Origin: Phallus indusiatus
Lineage: Eukaryota > Basidiomycota > Agaricomycetes > Phallales > Phallaceae
DNA: 64,000 nt
Reading direction: 5' to 3'
NCBI GenBank assembly: GCA_027605045.1
Contig: JAQFWX010000032.1
Coordinates: 1 to 64,000 of the forward strand
The notes under the pieces were generated by a model. The model did not search any database. It worked only from the letters and a program-made list of their open reading frames with translations, and was not told where the DNA came from. The translations under genes and the position numbers were made by a program. The first letter of the stretch is position 1. The number at the start of each line of letters is the position of its first letter. Of this stretch, positions 61,162 to 64,000 are shown piece by piece.

Positions 61162-61815
61162 GTTAACGATGGTCCTCCCAACTTTAAAGCTAATGGTTTT
61201 CTCTACATCACTTTATGGTCTCTGAACTGCACAAGGCTTTCTTATCTATGCTATCGCTCGCATGTCCTCTTTCTTATATGAACCACACATTCATTAACAC
61301 TGCAATCTCTACAGCATCTCATCATCGCTGTTCACGTTCACCAATCACGCTATTTTCATTTTCCATCCAATTTTTTTATAATGCATCTTTCACCATCCAA
61401 ACAGTTTCGTTTTCATTATTTCTTTTCGCTGGTTTTCGCACGAATTTGGTTTTGGTATATATACTTATTATATTAATTTAGTAAGTATGTAAGTAGAAGT
61501 AACTGTATATGCTATTCGTCGCCCAAGTGTACATAGAATCGTGGTGCTGGTTGAATCACACTGGGACATCGAATATAATTTTAATTTGAAATTTCTGTAG
61601 CATGAACAACCCTGATTTTCTCAGCATATACAACTCGATACGGATGAACATTCTTACGGGCCAGGTTAGATAGGTTAGTCATCCAGCTTACCCATGTTCA
61701 CGTCATCACCTCTGAGAATGATCAGTAAATGGGATTCCGTATATTGGCATTGCACTATTTCAAACCTAGGCCTCTTTCTTTCGTTGCACACTCTAGAATT
61801 CCCTTCAGAGCTACA
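61162..61815. other. intergenic
   Basis: 3' region of the RabGAP gene (T-rich, with an 88-codon frame lacking motifs at 61215-61481) and promoter of the oxidoreductase gene. Nothing else seen. Confidence 0.5.
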
Positions 61816-63389
61816 ATGTCTTCTTCTGCAACCATTCCGGCTACGATGCGCGCTTTTGGCATCAACGAACACGGCGACTCGTCTGCTATCAAGGAAATCG
61901 TCCTTGATGTGCCTAAACCGGGCCCAGAAGAGGTGTTAGTCAAAGTCGAATACGTGTGTATCTTGAAGATGTGATTTTCCCGGCATAATAATTTGGGAAA
62001 TTATTTTGACTCATGTTTTCTTTGCTGACCTTGTCTTTTTGATATTCTTGCTTTTTGGGATGTATAGGCTGGCATTAATTTCATCGATACATATCAGAGA
62101 AAGGGTATTTATCCTAATCAAGCGGGATGGCCTTTGATTATGGGAACGGAAGGAGCTGGAGAAGTGGTTCAGCTTCCAACTGATCCTAAAGTTCTTGAAG
62201 ATCCTTGGTACAAGAGTAACAACCTCCAGATTGGAACCAAGGCGAGTTGTCAGGAATTTCACACCCATTTTGCGTGGACTTATTTTTAAAAATGGCACTT
62301 CCTGAATCAGGTTGTCGTTGTATGTTTAGATACCCAGTGTGTCGCAAGAACCAGACTTTAAAACAAGTTTATTGACAGCTTGGACGTTCATACGCCGAGT
62401 ATGCTGCAGTGCAGTGGAAACGTGTTGTTCCTCTCTCGGCATCGATTTCTACTCGTCTTGGAGCGGCATCATTCACCCAAGGTTTGACAGCCTTGACATT
62501 TATCACCGAAGCCTATCCTGTCAAAGCGGGAGAATGGATCCTTGTGCACACGGCAGCCGGTGGATTAGGCAAGTCGTTTTTGTTCTTTGCCTCTCTTCCG
62601 ATTCAGAAGGAGAGATCAAAAGGAGGAGCATGCTGCTGAAGAACTGAAACAAAATTGTGGTTTGATAGGATTGTTTTTTACGCAGCTTATGGCACATGTT
62701 GGTGCCAAAGTTATCGGAACAACTTCGAGCGAGGAAAAAGCTCGTATCGCTAAAGAACATGGCGCAACGGAAATGATCATCTATACCAAGGAAGACACTG
62801 TCGCTCGTGTCCTCGAGATAACCAATGGCGAAGGCGTCTCTGCTGTGTTTGATGGTGTTGGGAAGGATACGTGAGTGAGGCATGGACTAACCGTATCTGG
62901 ATGATTCTTTATTGATTGGATGGCATGTTCCAGGTGGGAAAATAACTTTAAGCTTATCAAACGTAAAGGAACGATCGTCTCGGTTGGGAATGCCTCCGGT
63001 GTCGTACCTCCCTTCCCTCGTCAGTATACATAAACGAACGGCTTTTTCGGAATGATATCGTTTTTCTAACACTGCGTTGAAACAGCACTCAAGCTGACGG
63101 AGAAGAACTTGAAAGTTTGCCGTCCGACGTGCGTTCTTCTTCTTCCTCGTTTTCTTTTTCGTTCTTCTTAGATTGTGTGTGTCAATGTCAATCTAGGTTA
63201 TTCAGTTATCTGGTTACACAGGAAGAAGTTCAAAAATATACTTCCGAGCTGTGGGACTTGATTGGTGCTGGAAAGGTGAAAGTCAATATTTTTAAGGAAT
63301 ATCCTTTCACCGAAGAAGGCGTTCGTGCTACACATGACGACATAGTCGGGAGAAACACGGTTGGAAAGCTGTTACTGAAGGTCGCTTAG
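61816..63389 (+). CDS. zeta-crystallin-like NADPH:quinone oxidoreductase
   Basis: Exons 61816-61953, 62068-62241, 62311-62319, 62379-62568, 62669-62870, 62934-63019, 63086-63128 and 63197-63389 give 344 residues, normal for the zinc-free MDR family. MRAFGINEHGDSS opens the catalytic domain, followed by AGINFIDTYQRKGIYP, GTEGAGEVV, and SYAEYAAV. The NADPH-binding fold has VHTAAGGLGLFFTQLM. GTTSSEEKARIAKEHGA and VFDGVGKDTW follow, and the C-terminus is VGRNTVGKLLL. It reduces quinones by one electron in the cytosol. Two introns start with GC: 62242-62310 (GCGAGT) and 62569-62668 (GCAAGT). Between the first of these and the next intron lies a 9-base exon coding Val-Val-Val. Only this reading keeps the family sequence. 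An in-frame upstream Met at 61729 is less likely. Confidence 0.9.
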
Positions 63390-64000
63390 AATCAAAGAGT
63401 GCAGTTAAAAGATCATGATATTGTAACATTACCGAAACGTACGTATCAAAAAAAATGAAGTTTGTTTTAAAATAGGTATGCTTTTAAGCAAGTTCATTCA
63501 GAGGGGCGCCCGGCGTTCACGTCGTAAAAAATCGTCATAGTTCGGACCATCTTTCACCATGCGCTTCGATGAATCCTATGTTGAACACTGGATACCTGAA
63601 CTAATGTCATTAATGATCAGCCAAGTTCCGATGGATCATGGTGTTTATGGCGGTGAATCGATGACCAGCCAATAGTAGAGGGTAGATTTTTCAACCGCTG
63701 ACCATGATGATAAGACAGCCGGTTATAATTTAAATAACATTCTATAAATATTTTGTTTTACGCATTTCGCGTCCAATAGCGTGAATCGGACGTTCTCTCC
63801 TCCACTCCAGACCCCAGAGAGCGGCGAAGACTTGGCACAAGACCAAATGAGATTCGGCCGCGAGAGCAATAAATATTTTTATCTGCATCTCCGTTAATAA
63901 TATTTTATTCATGAGTCGAGGTTCTTTAGCTGCTACATGATGCGTATAATTCGTATTTGAGAAGTTGAGTCTCAATCATTGTGTTGCCCTGCGCAGTGCC
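63390..64000. other. intergenic, window end
   Basis: 3' side of the oxidoreductase gene. A minus-strand frame at 63742-63975 has no motif. No further gene can be supported before the window ends. Confidence 0.45.

Noticed and set aside
1..64000. CRISPR array, rRNA operon, intact transposon or biosynthetic cluster
   Set aside because: No spaced direct repeats, no rRNA-like sequence, no transposase or reverse transcriptase, and no co-directional group of pathway genes was seen.

Overview
The window is nuclear DNA from a filamentous basidiomycete, most likely an Agaricomycete. Nearly every gene is split by short introns (mostly 45-75 bases, GT-AG). The gene set includes eukaryotic housekeeping genes (SNU114, DOP1, calnexin, CYP51, mitochondrial uL10, a COQ1-type synthase) and typical mushroom-forming-fungus genes (a barwin-like secreted protein, small KRE9/KNH1-like secreted proteins, a polyporopepsin-type protease, F-box-like proteins, a multicopper oxidase). 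No tRNA, rRNA, CRISPR array or intact transposon was seen. Identities come from reading motifs and splice sites by eye; no database search was run.

Layout. 1-5483: the end of an unidentified gene, then two inverted paralogues of an unrecognised protein family (371-1712 on +, 3915-5483 on -) flanking a glutathione S-transferase gene. 6311-8115: mitochondrial polyprenyl diphosphate synthase. 8680-14490: a barwin/expansin-like secreted protein gene, then three tandem minus-strand copies of a small secreted KRE9/KNH1-like protein. The copies lie in a segmental duplication that also copied the promoter side and 5' end of the neighbouring mitochondrial ribosomal protein gene (intact at 14495-15390, broken at about 12610-12850). 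15692-17876: CYP51/ERG11. 18761-19453: a Ser/Asp-rich hypothetical. 20336-21583: a secretory EF-hand protein. 22195-28838: DOP1. 29175-30767: pepsin-like protease. 31751-34366: large Ser/Pro-rich F-box-like protein. 34678-35684: 2-Cys peroxiredoxin. 36140-38263: calnexin. 38513-41993: SNU114. 42536-44775: flavocytochrome b2-like dehydrogenase. 47669-50071: F-box-like protein. 52887-55608: secreted phosphoesterase. 56180-58819: multicopper oxidase with an N-terminal membrane anchor. 59055-61161: TBC RabGAP. 61816-63389: zeta-crystallin-like quinone oxidoreductase.

The genes do not form a metabolic cluster. Several act in the secretory pathway (calnexin, EF-hand protein, DOP1, TBC RabGAP) and several products are secreted or surface proteins, but each has its own promoter. 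TATA boxes are visible for some, including a conserved one in each of the three KNH-like copies.

The most unusual points are the inverted pair of unknown-family genes with conserved intron positions, the three-copy duplication carrying a fragment of an essential mitochondrial gene, the use of GC-AG introns (one in the protease, two in the oxidoreductase) with a 9-base microexon, and an awkward splice junction in CYP51. Two long stretches (44776-47668 and 50072-52886) hold no gene that can be supported.
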